Shown here piece by piece: positions 21,971 through 32,680 of a DNA stretch of 64,000 nucleotides (the stretch's first letter is position 1; every line of letters starts with the position of its first letter). The position numbers and the translations under genes are program-made. This DNA comes from Tetraselmis striata (taxonomy: Eukaryota > Chlorophyta > Chlorodendrophyceae > Chlorodendrales > Chlorodendraceae), in NCBI GenBank assembly GCA_006384855.1, contig VCJN01001053.1, positions 1 through 64,000 on the forward strand, given 5' to 3'. Under the pieces are notes generated by a model. It was not told where the DNA came from, did no database searches, and worked only from the letters and a program-made list of their open reading frames with translations.

Positions 21971-23590
21971 CATGAATAGGAGGGGTACGGAAGAATGGAT
22001 CCAAGCAGGGAGGGGCCGCATAATTTGCCAATGAAGCGACTCGCTGCTTACATTTTGGTAGGAAAATGTGCCAACGGGGCCATGCAATCCGCAATGAGAT
22101 AAACGGAGGGTGGGAGGGCGTGCAAGGTGTCAAGCTGGCGCAAAGGAGAAGGTGCACTCCCGTCGCTGCTCCGGTGCGCACCGCCGCCTCGCCAGAGCTC
22201 CACGGCTTTGTGGGCCTGCTGAAGCAAGATCAAAAGAAGGCGGGTGGGATCGTCACGCACAACACCAACGCGGTCAAGAATAACATGGCCGCCACGCAAG
22301 CCTTCCCCTGCGGCCCCGGTCGGGGTGCTACTTATTAGGACTACAACCACCAACAGTTCGCCTACCATCTTCAAACTCGCTGCCTTCGGCAGCAGCTTCG
22401 CGTGCTTGTGCGCGTGAGGGTCGCAGAGGTTGATAAAGTCCGCATATAGGTTCCTTTTCCCGGTAGTGAGTCGTCGTGCCCCGCACATGCGTCACATCAT
22501 CAGCATCGATAGACAACCCCTCGGTAATGTGGTTTTCCCAACTCGTGCGCCCGAAGTCGTTTTTCGTTACTATTGCCATGGATTTGCAGCTGGGACGTTT
22601 TTGGGTGGCGATGCGCACGGTAAGGAATTAAAGCTAGGGGGTCCCCGTTAGGGGGGCTAACACCTCATCCCCCGAAGCCGAGTCGCATTACATGCCTTCG
22701 TGGGGCCCGGAGTGGAGCACCCTCTTGCAGTGTTCAACTCTTGAGGTTATTAGGTGAGGTGGACGCGCTCGGCACCATGCATGGCGGTTGCTCGCCACAT
22801 TTGTCCACGACGACAACTACGCGTACCGCAACAAATCGGTGCGGACTGCGGAGGAGGACGTCCGTGTCGTCGGGACGGCTGCTAGCCGTCCTGCAAGACA
22901 CTTCAACCCGGCCCTTGTGTCCTCGCAGCAGGGCGTCGTGCCATCGACGGTCGTTACACGTTGTGGTCTTCCGTAACTACCCGCGTAATTGGTCCGGTAT
23001 GGGGATGGCGCGCCGCTCATGCGCCTGTGTTTTGAGAGGGCTCGTTGCCCTCGCCCTAACCGTGCCGCAGCAACGTCTGCTCTGGTCGCAGTGGGAGGCG
23101 TCTACGCGGCTCGTTCCGGCGCGTCTCCGACGCATCTTACTGTAGCGTCGTCGTGCGTCACAAGGACCACAACAACCCGCAGCTACCCGCCATGGGCGGG
23201 GCAGCTCTAGCACCTTGGCTCTTACTGCCAACTCGTACTCGCCCTATTTGTGCCGCTGTGCTGGGCACTCGTCGCCAACCTGCCCGCTCATGCTGCTGGC
23301 TTACAATTCCAATTCATGCCGTGCGCCGTTGCAATTCATGTGCGCGTGGCAATTGCATGGCATGCATGGCGCCGTTGAGGAACGGCGCTTTGGTTTCGCG
23401 ACACGTCCGGCCTATTTCAGGCCAACGTTTACGCCGTCCACATCGCCCATCTACGTCCGTTTGTCTGCGTTTGCGCCTTGATCGAGGTTCTTAGACCTCT
23501 CGGCGCGAGACCCTTCTACCTCTCAAGACATCTTCCGCTTTCGTTTGGTCGGCGCGCCTTCCGATTGCCCACGCTCGTAGTCGCAAACAA
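21971..23590. other. Unassigned sequence, probably decayed elements
   Basis: Open minus-strand frames at 22048-22488 and 22328-22618 (with DADDVTHVRG, faintly like an RT ADD box) and plus-strand frames at 22741-23494 carry no motif I can defend. Because the 3' flank at 23600-23975 matches the repeat downstream of the tyrosine recombinase at 2097-2555, this may be the body of another DIRS-like element. Confidence 0.3.
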
Positions 23591-23594
23591 ACCG

Positions 23595-23975
23595 TGTGCA
23601 ACTGGCAAAACCAGACTGGATTGTATCTTTGAAGTGATCTAAACTTGTTTATGGGGTTTCCCAACAATTTAACTGTCCTAGTGCAACCTGTACGATACGG
23701 TCTAGTGGTGCGTTTAACCGGTACCATCAGGTTTCGTCACGGGCTCCCCCATCGCCCGCGAGCCCTGCGCTCCCAAACAGCCATCAGTAGCTCGCCTGCC
23801 ATCATCCAGCTCGTTGCCTCGCAGCACCGCTCTCCCGTTTTTCGTTTCCGCCATGCAGGCTCCTCCTCCGACCCCCCCCCCCCCCCCCCCCCCCCCGGGG
23901 TGAATCTTCCTTGCAATAAAATGACGCTCCTTCAGCACATTTTTTGGCAAAACCAGACTCGATTGCATGTAGTTT
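23595..23975 (+). repeat. Repeat block flanked by two TTGGCAAAACCAGACT motifs (second locus)
   Basis: actggcaaaaccagactgga at about 23602 and ttggcaaaaccagactcga at about 23945 flank about 340 bp that includes tttatggggtttccc and a 25-nt C run (23872-23896). The organisation parallels 2515-2830. Confidence 0.5.
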
Positions 23976-25732
23976 GAAATGCCCCTTTTCGCGCCGTGTC
24001 AGCAACATCGTGATGATACACGTCATGCTTTTCTTCGGCCCATTTGGGGTACAAACCGTACCAGTGCCGAGCGACGACCGTGTCTCGTATACGGTTTATC
24101 TACCCTTACTCGCGCGCTGCTTCACTGTTGGCGAGTCTGCTACTGCTCTGCTGCTCCATCTAATCTTACGGTTACTGCTCAATTGCTGTACGCGAGCGTC
24201 AGGAATTGAGCAGCAGCGACTAGTACGGGTATGGGTACCGTCGGCGACGTTTCGGAGCTGGCGATTGTCGCTGGTGGGATAGGGTACCTGTACCGTCGTC
24301 CGTGTTTCAGTAAAATATTTAGTGGCGCCGATTAAGAGCGCGAGGACGAGAGGCGGGCTATTCGATTGCCCGTACGGGTGTACTAAAAAGACCGCCAGCA
24401 AAGGGTTTTTCTATAGCAAGTGCCACGTTGTCAGTCCTGTCCCCGGGCGGAAATGAAAAACCGATACACGACGGATTATTTCCTCGAGAGCCCCGGCGGT
24501 AGCGACTAAACACAACCGCCGGCGCGAATACACGATATGTTGTCCTTACACGATGTTAATAGAAGATTAATAGAAGATTCGAGCAGCAGATACGATTTGT
24601 GGTGAGGATTACGGGTACCTGTGCTCGTTCGAGCTTACATCAGCGCGCGCGCCGTTCGCGCCGGGTAGGGAGCATTGCTCCTTATACAGGAGCAATTTTG
24701 CGTCAGCGACTACTATTCTAGCTAGGCGACTTTTCGGACTTGCGTAACCACTGGTACCTTCAGTGATCAGAACCCCGACCGGAAAATCGGAAAGAAAGAT
24801 CCCATATCCCTACAGCTACCAGTACCTTTGATGCTGTGTATGACGGCGGGGCCATGGGGGCGGGGGGGCGTCCGCATTCGTTGTGGATAAGATACGGTAC
24901 CCTTACATGCCCTTCACTGAGTAGAAATAATAGTAGATAGAAAAAAGTGGAAAGCTGAGCGTGTTACCTGGTACGAGAGCGCGTTCTGGGGGTCTGGCGC
25001 GGGTCCTTTGTTCATACTTGTACCAGCTGACGCTGCGAAGGTTATTTGTATCATTTACTACATGAGCTACGGGTAGCTGCAAAAGGCGATCAGGAAACCA
25101 AGGGTAATTTCAATTGTGACAGTACAATTGTGTCCTGTCGTCCCGGGTCCGTTGGAAAAACAGCTACCCTGTAGTAATCCTTACATGGGCTTTCCGTAAC
25201 TATATCGCTATAGGTGCTGCTTAAACGGCCGTCATCGTGGAGACGCTGCAAGGGTTTCACCAGGGGTTGGTTACCCTGGTTTCACTGCCAGTCCTGTCCC
25301 GGGGGGCGGGAAAAATTATATTCTGTTACCTCTACAGGCGAGGCACTACTGTACAAGGATTGCGCAGAGTTGTAGTACCAGTATTTGCCTTGCCGGTGCA
25401 TCAGAGTCCAGCCATGAGCTTTTTCTTTCCGCCCCCCGGGACAGGCATGAGCTATCCCTTCCGCGTTCTGAGTTCGTTTCGGCAGAGCAGCTTCAGGATT
25501 ACGTGGGGGTAATAACACGCTTGCAGCAGGAACATTCCGGCGCTCCGCGCACGTTTCATTCGGTCAGTCCACAATCTCGACCGCGAGTCCTCATTCAGTC
25601 ATCAATACATCGCTAATCTCATCGCCTCGTCAGTCCATCGTCACACGGAGTACTCGTCCGACGCTATGGATACGGAGCACATCGCGGTATTTCCAAATGC
25701 TTGTAAACCGGATACAGGTACAGGTACTGTAC
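23976..25732. other. Non-coding, rich in GGTAC/GTACC simple sequence
   Basis: No gene recognised. Many short 'gtacc' and 'cgacta' strings recur. An inverted repeat lies at 25292-25446. One copy of the short AGCTnnnnGCAAAAGGCGAT repeat lies at 25061-25100. Confidence 0.35.
25292..25446. repeat. Inverted repeat with G/C-rich arms
   Basis: The left arm cctgtcccggggggcggga (about 25293) pairs with ttccgccccccgggacagg (about 25428-25446), about 19 bp, with roughly 115 nt between arms. A related single arm occurs near 24437 and 5866, so the arm belongs to a dispersed family, possibly MITE termini. Confidence 0.5.
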
Positions 25733-25849
25733 CTGTGAGGATATATCCTATACCCTCACTAACCCTAATCATCATAGCACATTAGGCGCGCGCAGCCTAA
25801 TGTGCTATGATGATTAGGGTTAGTGAGGGTATAGGATATATCCTCACAG
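25733..25849. repeat. Perfect 55-bp inverted repeat with 7-nt loop
   Basis: Arms 25733-25787 and 25795-25849 are exact reverse complements over 55 bp; the loop is gcgcgca. The arm contains cactaaccctaatc, a telomere-like heptad. Transcribed, it would form a long unbroken hairpin. Flanking sequence outside the arms is only partly symmetrical (ggtac strings). Possible meanings are a small-RNA precursor, a fold-back element, or an artefact of cloning or assembly. Confidence 0.9.
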
Positions 25850-26269
25850 TACCGCCTGTCCCCGACGCGTACATTTAGTCGCTACTCGTCGTACATTGTC
25901 GTCGTCGTACCTGTACATTTACAGGCGGAGTACAATTCAAACCAATACGGGTACGGGCAGGATGGAGTAGTCTGCTTATCGTCCACGAGCGACCTGCTGC
26001 TGCTATCAATATAATTACGTGAGCTACGGGTAGCTGCAGAAGGCGATAGTCGCTATCAGAAAATCACCAGAAAAGGACAATCGGAAAGGTCCTCTACAGA
26101 AACTCCGCGCTGGAACTGCTACTGCTATCAATCCTCGTTGCTGCTGGTAGTATGTAGTATGTACATACACGTACGGGATGTGATAAGTGCCAGTACCTAC
26201 TGGATTATCATATCATGCATGATATTTCCTGATCGCCTTTTGCAGCTAGCTCATGTATCTAGTAAGAAA
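25850..26269. other. Non-coding spacer with two copies of a short dispersed repeat
   Basis: No ORF of note. gagctacgggtagctgcaga at 26020 and its inverted relative at 26224-26256 belong to the AGCTnnnnGCAAAAGGCGAT family described in the findings. The LINE family A 3' end follows at once. Confidence 0.4.
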
Positions 26270-26629
26270 GGATTTTTTACATCAGGGCGTTAACATATGC
26301 GCACTACAACCAGAACTATAAGCAACTATGAAAGGTTGCCAGCAAAAGAGAGACAGAAGCCTAAAACCAAGGTCGAGCAGGAGGCCAGGGAGCCAAGAAC
26401 CAAGGAAGAGCCAAGGGAACCACGAAATTGCCAAGATGCCAGGAACCAAAGGGTTAAGGGAAGCATTGAAGCCAAGGAACGACCAGAAAGACCGAAAGGG
26501 GAACACGAAACCAATGGGGACCACCGCCCCGGGGTAGGCCATCAGCCGCGGCAAGTACGCTTGCAGCCAATGACCCGGGTCATAGCAACACAGGCCGACG
26601 AGCGACACGACGCCGGCGCAGGACCATCA

Positions 26630-28037
26630 CGTGCCGCGCGCGCCGCCGCGACCCCGCCAAGCAAGAACGTTGTCTGCATGTGCCATGTTGATGAGCAAGG
26701 AGAAACTGCGGTGCCACGCAGACAAGAGCTGGCCGATTTTTTGGCCAGTGTGTGGGTGGCTAGCTTTCGCGAGCTCCACCAAGAAGGCCTCAGCGTGCGG
26801 GACCATCAAGCCCAACTCGGAAGCGGGGAAAACGAACAAAGCGAAGCATGCCGGCGGCGTTTCGGACACCTTTGCCATACTTTTGGATTTTGTGGCGCTC
26901 TGCAGCCCGCAATGCAGTCGTTGGATCCGAGCTTGACACGCCGAGGATAGGGGCAATGGTGGTATCGACAGCAACCGTGTTCTCGCAGATATCACCATAC
27001 CCAAAACGCCCAACATCGGCCGGCCGGCCGTCGCTGCCCTTCGGAAGAGAAACAAGCACCGACGGGTCCGTGAGGATATGGACACCCACGTCCAGGGCGG
27101 ACTTCACGTCGTGGCAAACGTCGGAAAGGCCATGTGCCGTTCACTCGTGTGCGGCGTGACTGGAGTCGCCCACAGAGCAACGTGCCCCGTGATCAGCGTA
27201 CGCGACCGCCAAAGCTGAAGGAGTGAATTCTACGCCAACTTCCTCAAAACGGGCCAGCCTGCATTGTACCGAGAAGGAGCAAAAACCACAAGGGCAGGGC
27301 TCGCCAAGGGAGAGGACATGAGCCGCCGGAAGGCCAAATGGGCGGCAAGCGGCAACGCGGAACATGGAATTGTAGTGTTCAGGGGAACGCTCACGGACTT
27401 CGCCAAAGCGACCCTCACTTGGAGGATCAGTCACCAGGAACGCTGTCGCAGCGCGTAAGAGGCGGCCCCGGAAGCGGTTACTGTCAGAGCCGCTTGTAGG
27501 CATACGCGCAGCAAGCTTTGCGAAGCGGACCGTGTGGATGCGGTGGCTCAGGGTTTCCTGGACTTTCCGCATGGAGTGCAAGGGGGAGTCCGAGTAATGC
27601 GGGATAGTTTGGAGGTCGGCCGCCGAGCGCATCGCAGACGACGGCTCAGCTCCAGCGGCCGAGCAGCCGGCACGGGCAACGTGAGAGCGCTTGGAGGGGA
27701 GCAACTTTAGGGCAGCGGCCAACGGCCCCGCTAGATCCTCGAGCACCTCGTCTCCACACTCGTCATCGACACGGGTATGAGCAGCGCGAAGCTCGACAGC
27801 CCACATCGGCGCCGACACGTTGGCGCCGGCATCGGGGGCCAATGCTGGGGTGGCCAAAGCCTGGTGAATCGAGGACGCCCCAACAAGGTAGAGGCTATGA
27901 GGGATGGATACGCCTGACGGCTCGGAAAGGAACGCGCCGTCGTCGCTCAGGGTGGCGTGTTGAGCACGGAGGAAAGTCACAGCTTGGCCAACCACAAGGG
28001 CGGCAGCGCCGATGTGGGAGGCATCTGCGATAACCAC
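26630..28037 (-). pseudogene. LINE family A post-RT region and restriction-like endonuclease
   Basis: The frame from 28037 contains NSMFRVAACRPFGLPAAHVL, then CPCGFCSFSV with a downstream H, the Cys-rich motif that precedes RLE domains. A frameshift near 27140 leads into RPADVGRFGYGD, VDTTIAPILGVSSSDPTTAL and RHKIQKYGKGVRNAAGM, which fit the RLE core P-D/A-D ... D ... K-x-x-K-Y with the catalytic PAD, Asp and Lys. The remainder (FLVELAKASH, GQKIGQLLSAWHRSFSLLIN) is conserved in all copies. Compare the open copy at 44635-45317, where the same residues are uninterrupted. Confidence 0.75.
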
Positions 28038-28197
28038 ATTATCGCCGATGCCGAGGCCCCCAAATTGGACCGGGAGGGAGAGCTGCGTGCGCAGGAAGGG
28101 TGTATCCGAGAGGTCGGGGCTAACACCCGAAATGCCGGCGAGCGTTGAAAACGCGGCGGCGTCTGTATCTTCAAGAAGGACGTATTAGTGTCGCCAT

Positions 28198-30033
28198 ACC
28201 CCTCAGAGCGACACAAGCCCTGAGGCGTGGAGCGGAGGTGGTGGCCGAAACGACGGCCGCAAACTTACAGCAAACGAGTAGCAATGTGGGAGTGGAAATG
28301 GTCGGCCAAACCGATAAGCCGGGAGCCAAATTGGTGAAAATTTTCAACATTTTTGTCCAACTGGTCCAGGGCGAAAGTGGCCGAGTCCACAGGAACACCA
28401 AGCACCTTGATTCCGGACGAGGAGGCTGCAACACCATGCAAGAAATGCCCAAAAGGAAGGGCGCCGAACGGGGATGAAGAGTCAAGCTGACAATACGCCT
28501 GTCGTTTGCGAATGTTGACGCTTAACCGAACGGCGGCAAAAGCGGACGGGGCCACCCACGTAGCAAGCACAAGTCCGTCACAAGTGCCGACGAGGTTGGC
28601 GTCGTCAGAGAAGGCTGCCAACACTGAGTGACTGGGGGCAGCCGCGGCGATGCGAGCATACGCTCGGGCAGCGACGGCTGCGAACATGATGGAGCCGAGG
28701 ACGCAACCCTGGCGGACCCCTCGACGGCTTGGAATCCGGAGAGAGAAACCGAGTTGGGAGCCGTCGAAAACGTACAGATTGGACTCTTGACCATAACGCA
28801 TGATCGCCGATCGCAATAGACTGTCAAACAGGGGCCTCGAGTAGTGTGCGGAACATTTCGGAACGGTAGAAAGAATTGGACGCGTTTTTGGCGTCAGGCT
28901 GCACCAAGACGAGGGATGGATCCGAGTCAAAGAGAGATTGCACAAGGAATTGAACTAATTCCACGCCACCCTTAACGCCAAAACCGAATTGGCCGCGGGC
29001 GGCAAGCCAGTGGGCGATGGGCTCGCCATGAGCGCGCAAGAGGACGCGCATAGCCTACCGGACGAGCACGGCGCCGATGCCAATGGGCCGAACGGACCCC
29101 TTCATGTCTCCAGCACCCCTCAGAGCGACACAAGCCCTGAGGCGTGGAGCGGAGGTGGTGGCCGAAACGACGGCCGCAAACTTGCAGCAAACGAGTAGCA
29201 ATGTGGGAGTGGAAATGGTCGGCCAAACCGATAAGCCGGGAGCCAAATTGGTGAAAATTTTCAACCTTTTTGTCCAACAGGTCCAGGGCGAAAGTGGCCG
29301 AGTCCACAGGAACACCAAGCACCTTGATTCCGGACGAGGAGGCTGCAACACCATGCAAGAAATGCCCAAAAGGAAGGGCGCCGAACGGGGATGAAGAGTC
29401 AAGCTGACAATACGCCTGTCGTTTGCGAATGTTGACGCTTAACCAAACGGCGGCAAAAGCGGACGGGGCCACCCACGTAGCAAGCACAAGTCCGTCACAA
29501 GTGCCGACGAGGTTGGCGTCGTCAGAGAAGGCTGCCAACACTGAGTGACTGGGGGCAGCCGCGGCGATGCGAGCATACACTCGGGCAGCGACGGCCGCGA
29601 ACATGATGGAGCCGAGGACGCAACCCTGGCGGACCCCTCGACGGCTTGGAATCCGGAGAGAGAAACCGAGTTGGGAGCCGTCGAAAACGTACAGATTGGA
29701 CTCTTGACCATAACGCATGATCGCCGATCGCAATAGACTGTCAAACAGGGGCCTCGAGTAGTGTGCGGAACATTTCGGAACGGTAGAAAGAATTGGACGC
29801 GTTTTTGGCGTCAGGCTGCACCAAGACGAGGGATGGATCCGAGTCAAAGAGAGATTGCACAAGGAATTGAACTAATTCCACGCCACCCTTAACGCCAAAA
29901 CCGAATTGGCCGCGGGCGGCAAGCCATTGGGCGATGGGCTCGCCATGAGCGCGCAAGAGGACGCGCATAGCCTACCGGACGAGCACGGCGCCGATGCCAA
30001 TGGGCCGAACGGCCCCCTTCATGTCTCCAGCAC
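28198..30033. repeat. 917-bp tandem duplication within LINE family A
   Basis: 28198-29114 and 29115-30031 are near-identical direct repeats with an offset of exactly 917 bp. The duplicated segment spans RT motifs from GIGAVLVR through motif C (FSDDANLV) to HSHIATRLL. Both junctions show only a few bases of shared sequence (cac). Scattered single-base differences exist (for example cttaca against cttgca near 28265/29182), so the duplication is recent but not brand new, or it is partly an assembly effect. Confidence 0.9.
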
Positions 30034-30707
30034 TAAGTTCCAACGCATTGCGCTCCGCCGGCGTGAGCTTATCTAGGGGAACCAAGGTAGCAGAGGAAAG
30101 GAAATGGGCGACGCCAGAAGGGACCTCCGAATTCGCGATGGCCTCAGCTATGCCACGGAGGTGGGAGCGCGAGCAGAGGGTACGGAGAGCCTCAAAGCGG
30201 ATGCCATCGAGGAATGGGGCAGAACCATTGGGGCTGCTGGACAACACCTCGCAAACGTCCACCGAAGTCTCGAGGAAAGTGAGGCGGTACAACATGAACG
30301 GATCCGGGCGGGAGCGCGCAAGGAACATGGTCCGGGGTCTGGGGATGCAACCGGAGGAGCTCGTCGTGAAGCCGCGGGCCAGCGGGCGCGAGCGGGACTG
30401 AGTGAAGGGCGGTAGCTGCGCGGCTGTACTCGCCCACCGCAGCCAAGGCCGAGGCCCGAGCAGCTTGGCGTTTGGTAACCGGCGGTGGGTCCCCACTATT
30501 GGCCGACGCCGGAGCCACGGAATCATGAGGAGTAGCCCGAACATATGCATGCGTACGCGCGAGAGCGAACAACGTGTCTAGGTCACCACGCTCCCAATGC
30601 GACAGACGGTTTTCGCGGTAGTCCGCCACCGGGCCGCCGGGGGGTAAAGACTTCGGCGGGGAGTCAGCCATGGGCCGCAATATCAACCTGAAGAACCGGC
30701 ACTCCAC
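28265..30707 (-). pseudogene. LINE family A reverse transcriptase, duplicated
   Basis: From 30707 the translation runs through ENRLSHWERGDLDTLFALA, then (frame-shifted, 30550-29972) PFLDGIRFEALRTLCSRSHL and LVPLDKLTPAERNAL, the RT entry 'VPL.K'. An in-frame TAG at 29972 follows AVLVR. Then come GQFGFGVKGGVELVQFLVQ, VQPDAKNASNSFYRSE (motif A, catalytic Asp), SRRGVRQGCVLGS (motif B) and AAFSDDANLVG (motif C, S-D-D instead of A-D-D). Because of the 917-bp duplication, motifs A to C occur twice (copies near 29700 and 28800). The F-S-D-D variant may be natural to the family, as both copies have it. Confidence 0.8.
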
Positions 30708-31500
30708 GCAGCATGGGCAGCCTCATATTGGCTCGCGCGGCCCTTGAACGAGAGAGCGTAGGTAAGGGCGGCGTCGTGGTGGGGTTTGACCAGGGCAACC
30801 ACGGACTTAGGGCATCCATTAGCGCAAGTAGCTGACCGGAAGGACAGGAGAGTCGACTCAAAGAAATCAAGTTGCGAGGCGCCGCCGCGGGCACCACGAT
30901 CAAAACACCAGCGAGCAGCCGGGGGCATATCGCCTAAACCCGCCGCGGTATGTGGCCCACCCCCGGAGCGAGGGAGAAGGACGGAAGCCGGCTGGGCCGC
31001 GCCCACCGCACATGACCGAAGGTGCCGACAAAGACCGAAAGCATGGAACCACGAGCTGCAACGCTGGCACGCCGACATCAAATGCCGATCTGCGTCACGA
31101 ACTGGACATCCGTCGGCCGGCCGGGCGGCTAAACATGCCGGCGAGGAGGTCATATGGGCCCGCAAATCATTCACGCGTGGATAGGGTTGAGCACACCCGA
31201 CGCAATGGAGGGTCGCAGGCTGGCTCGGCCCAGCACCCGGTGATAGCGGCACCGGGGCTGGCGGGGTCTCGGGAGGAGGGCTCGCGGGCAATGGGGGCAT
31301 CGGAGTGACGACCAAGGGCCGGTGGTGAGCAATGGTTGGCAACGCTCGCTGGCTGTGACCTGCCGACTCGGAGGGGGTGGAGACCGCGGGGGAACGCCCA
31401 GAGTTGCTGCCACCGGAACAAGAAACCAAGCGAGCGCCGTCTGGTGTACGGGTACCAGCACCAAAAGTATCATCGGCAGTAGGGGTACCGGTATAAGGGC
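30683..31500 (-). pseudogene. LINE family A N-terminal zinc-finger region
   Basis: The frame begins with Pro/Ser-rich sequence. A C2HC/C2H2 finger CVGCAQPYPRVNDLRAHM (followed by a Cys six residues on) comes next, then CQRCSSWFHAFGLCRHLRSC as a second. Such fingers bind target DNA in R2-type elements. Downstream, ARWCFDRGARGGASQ and SYALSFKGRASQY-like text leads toward the RT. The frame is open past 31600, but upstream of about 31500 it runs into GTACC-type simple sequence, so the true start is uncertain. Confidence 0.65.
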
Positions 31501-32040
31501 GAGTACTGGTACTCAAATATATCATGCACATACGAGCATACATGCTGTGTATATGAGTCTGAACGGGCGTGGGTATGTATGATGTCGACCCTAGGGACAT
31601 ATAAACCCTAAACACCGGTACCTACAGCGTATATAGATATGGGGTGTACTTAAAGATGTGTACATGTAGTACCGATATACAACGAGTACCGCCATTGTAT
31701 GGTCATATTGGTAATATAGAGGTTGAGATACGTACACCGCGGGCAAACGGCAGTTTCGTATTCCGCTAGCAACGCCGCTATATATGTCTAGGCAACGCCG
31801 ACGACCAGCGGCGCATGCGCTAGCCTCAGTCAGCCCTGCTATATGACGCACCGGAGCAGCGACGGGAGTCCAGCCACCTTCTGTCTTTGCGCCAGCTTGG
31901 AAGCTTGCGCGGCAGCATCGCCTCTCTCGTAGCATGGGCGCACGGTGTGAGTGTACATTAGTGACCGACTCACCCACTCCCTACACCGCCCAACTACGTT
32001 GGCGGGCGGGAGAAGGCGGGCGGTTCCTCGAACGACCAGT
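31500..32040. other. Non-coding, simple-sequence rich
   Basis: It holds GTACC-type strings and short TATATA stretches. Nothing coding is recognised. Confidence 0.35.
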
Positions 32041-32062
32041 TCACATAGAAATCCCCTGACAA

Positions 32063-32680
32063 GATGCCGGAGCCGGTGGAGCAGACGACAACGGAGGCGG
32101 CGCTTACGATTTTGCAAGCGCTAAAGCTGCAGTTCGACAGCCTATCCACCCGCCTAGAAATGTAGGAGTCAAAGAGCAGCGTGTCAATCCTGCCACCAAC
32201 GACGCCGAGGACGAGGTTGGTAGCGACCCGGTGCACGACGCCCGGGCAATAGCTGCGACGGAGGACGATGGCGGCGACGACTGCGGCGAATTCATCGAAC
32301 CCCCCCCCCCCCCCCCCCCCCCAAGGATGGGTAGACGACCTACCCCGCGCGTACTACGACATCTCCCCCTTTGGACGTGCGACGCCCAGCCTCTTAGGGC
32401 CTGGCGTGACGAGGCGGACCTCTACTTCACGGAGGCGAAAATGACGGCATTATTCGGGGACGCGTACCGACACGTCCTACTATATATATGCAATGGCCTT
32501 TTTCACGACGCCGCGGAGTCGGTGGCAACAACGGCTGCTACATGGCAACGCTTTGAGCGCCCAACGCCACCACCGCCCGCACCAAGGACGCTCTTGACTT
32601 ACTCGACGCCGCGCTACGCACGTTTCCTAAGGCATTTCCTAGTGCATTTTGGTGAATTCATGATCGCCTTTTGCAGCTAA
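32063..32680 (+). pseudogene. Gag-like fragment of an LTR retrotransposon
   Basis: An initial frame MPEPVEQTTTEAALTILQAL gives a helical N-terminus up to a TAG near 32162. The later frame (32231-32680) contains a Pro run generated by a 23-nt C tract (32300-32322), then LPLWTCDAQPLRAWRDEADL and YFTEAKMTALFGDAYRHVLL, resembling the 'F....W....E.YF' start of Ty3/gypsy gag proteins. No zinc knuckle or protease follows; the frame ends at 32680 inside a dispersed repeat (GATCGCCTTTTGCAGCTA). The gag identity is likely but not proven. Confidence 0.4.

Larger units (their letters stand above)
26270..31500 (-). mobile_element. LINE family A, long copy (N-terminal zinc fingers, RT, restriction-like endonuclease)
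   Basis: Minus-strand order: Pro-rich N-terminus and zinc fingers (about 31300-30683), linker and RT (30707-28265), post-RT region (28037-27141), restriction-like endonuclease (27107-26630), 3' UTR with the conserved end ttaacgccctgatgtaaaaa at 26270-26290. This domain order (N-terminal C2H2/CCHC fingers, central RT, C-terminal RLE) defines the R2/NeSL-type early-branching LINEs, many of which insert site-specifically. Several frameshifts, an in-frame TAG at 29972-29974 and a 917-bp internal tandem duplication inactivate it. Five further copies in this window share its 3' end and are truncated at the 5' side, as expected from target-primed reverse transcription. The 5' boundary is approximate. 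Confidence 0.8.

Noticed and set aside
22328..22618. RT fragment because of 'DADDVTHV'
   Set aside because: An isolated ADD string without neighbouring RT motifs A or B is not enough.
25765..25825. Interstitial telomere
   Set aside because: Only single CCCTAA/TTAGGG-like units inside the palindrome arms; no tandem array.
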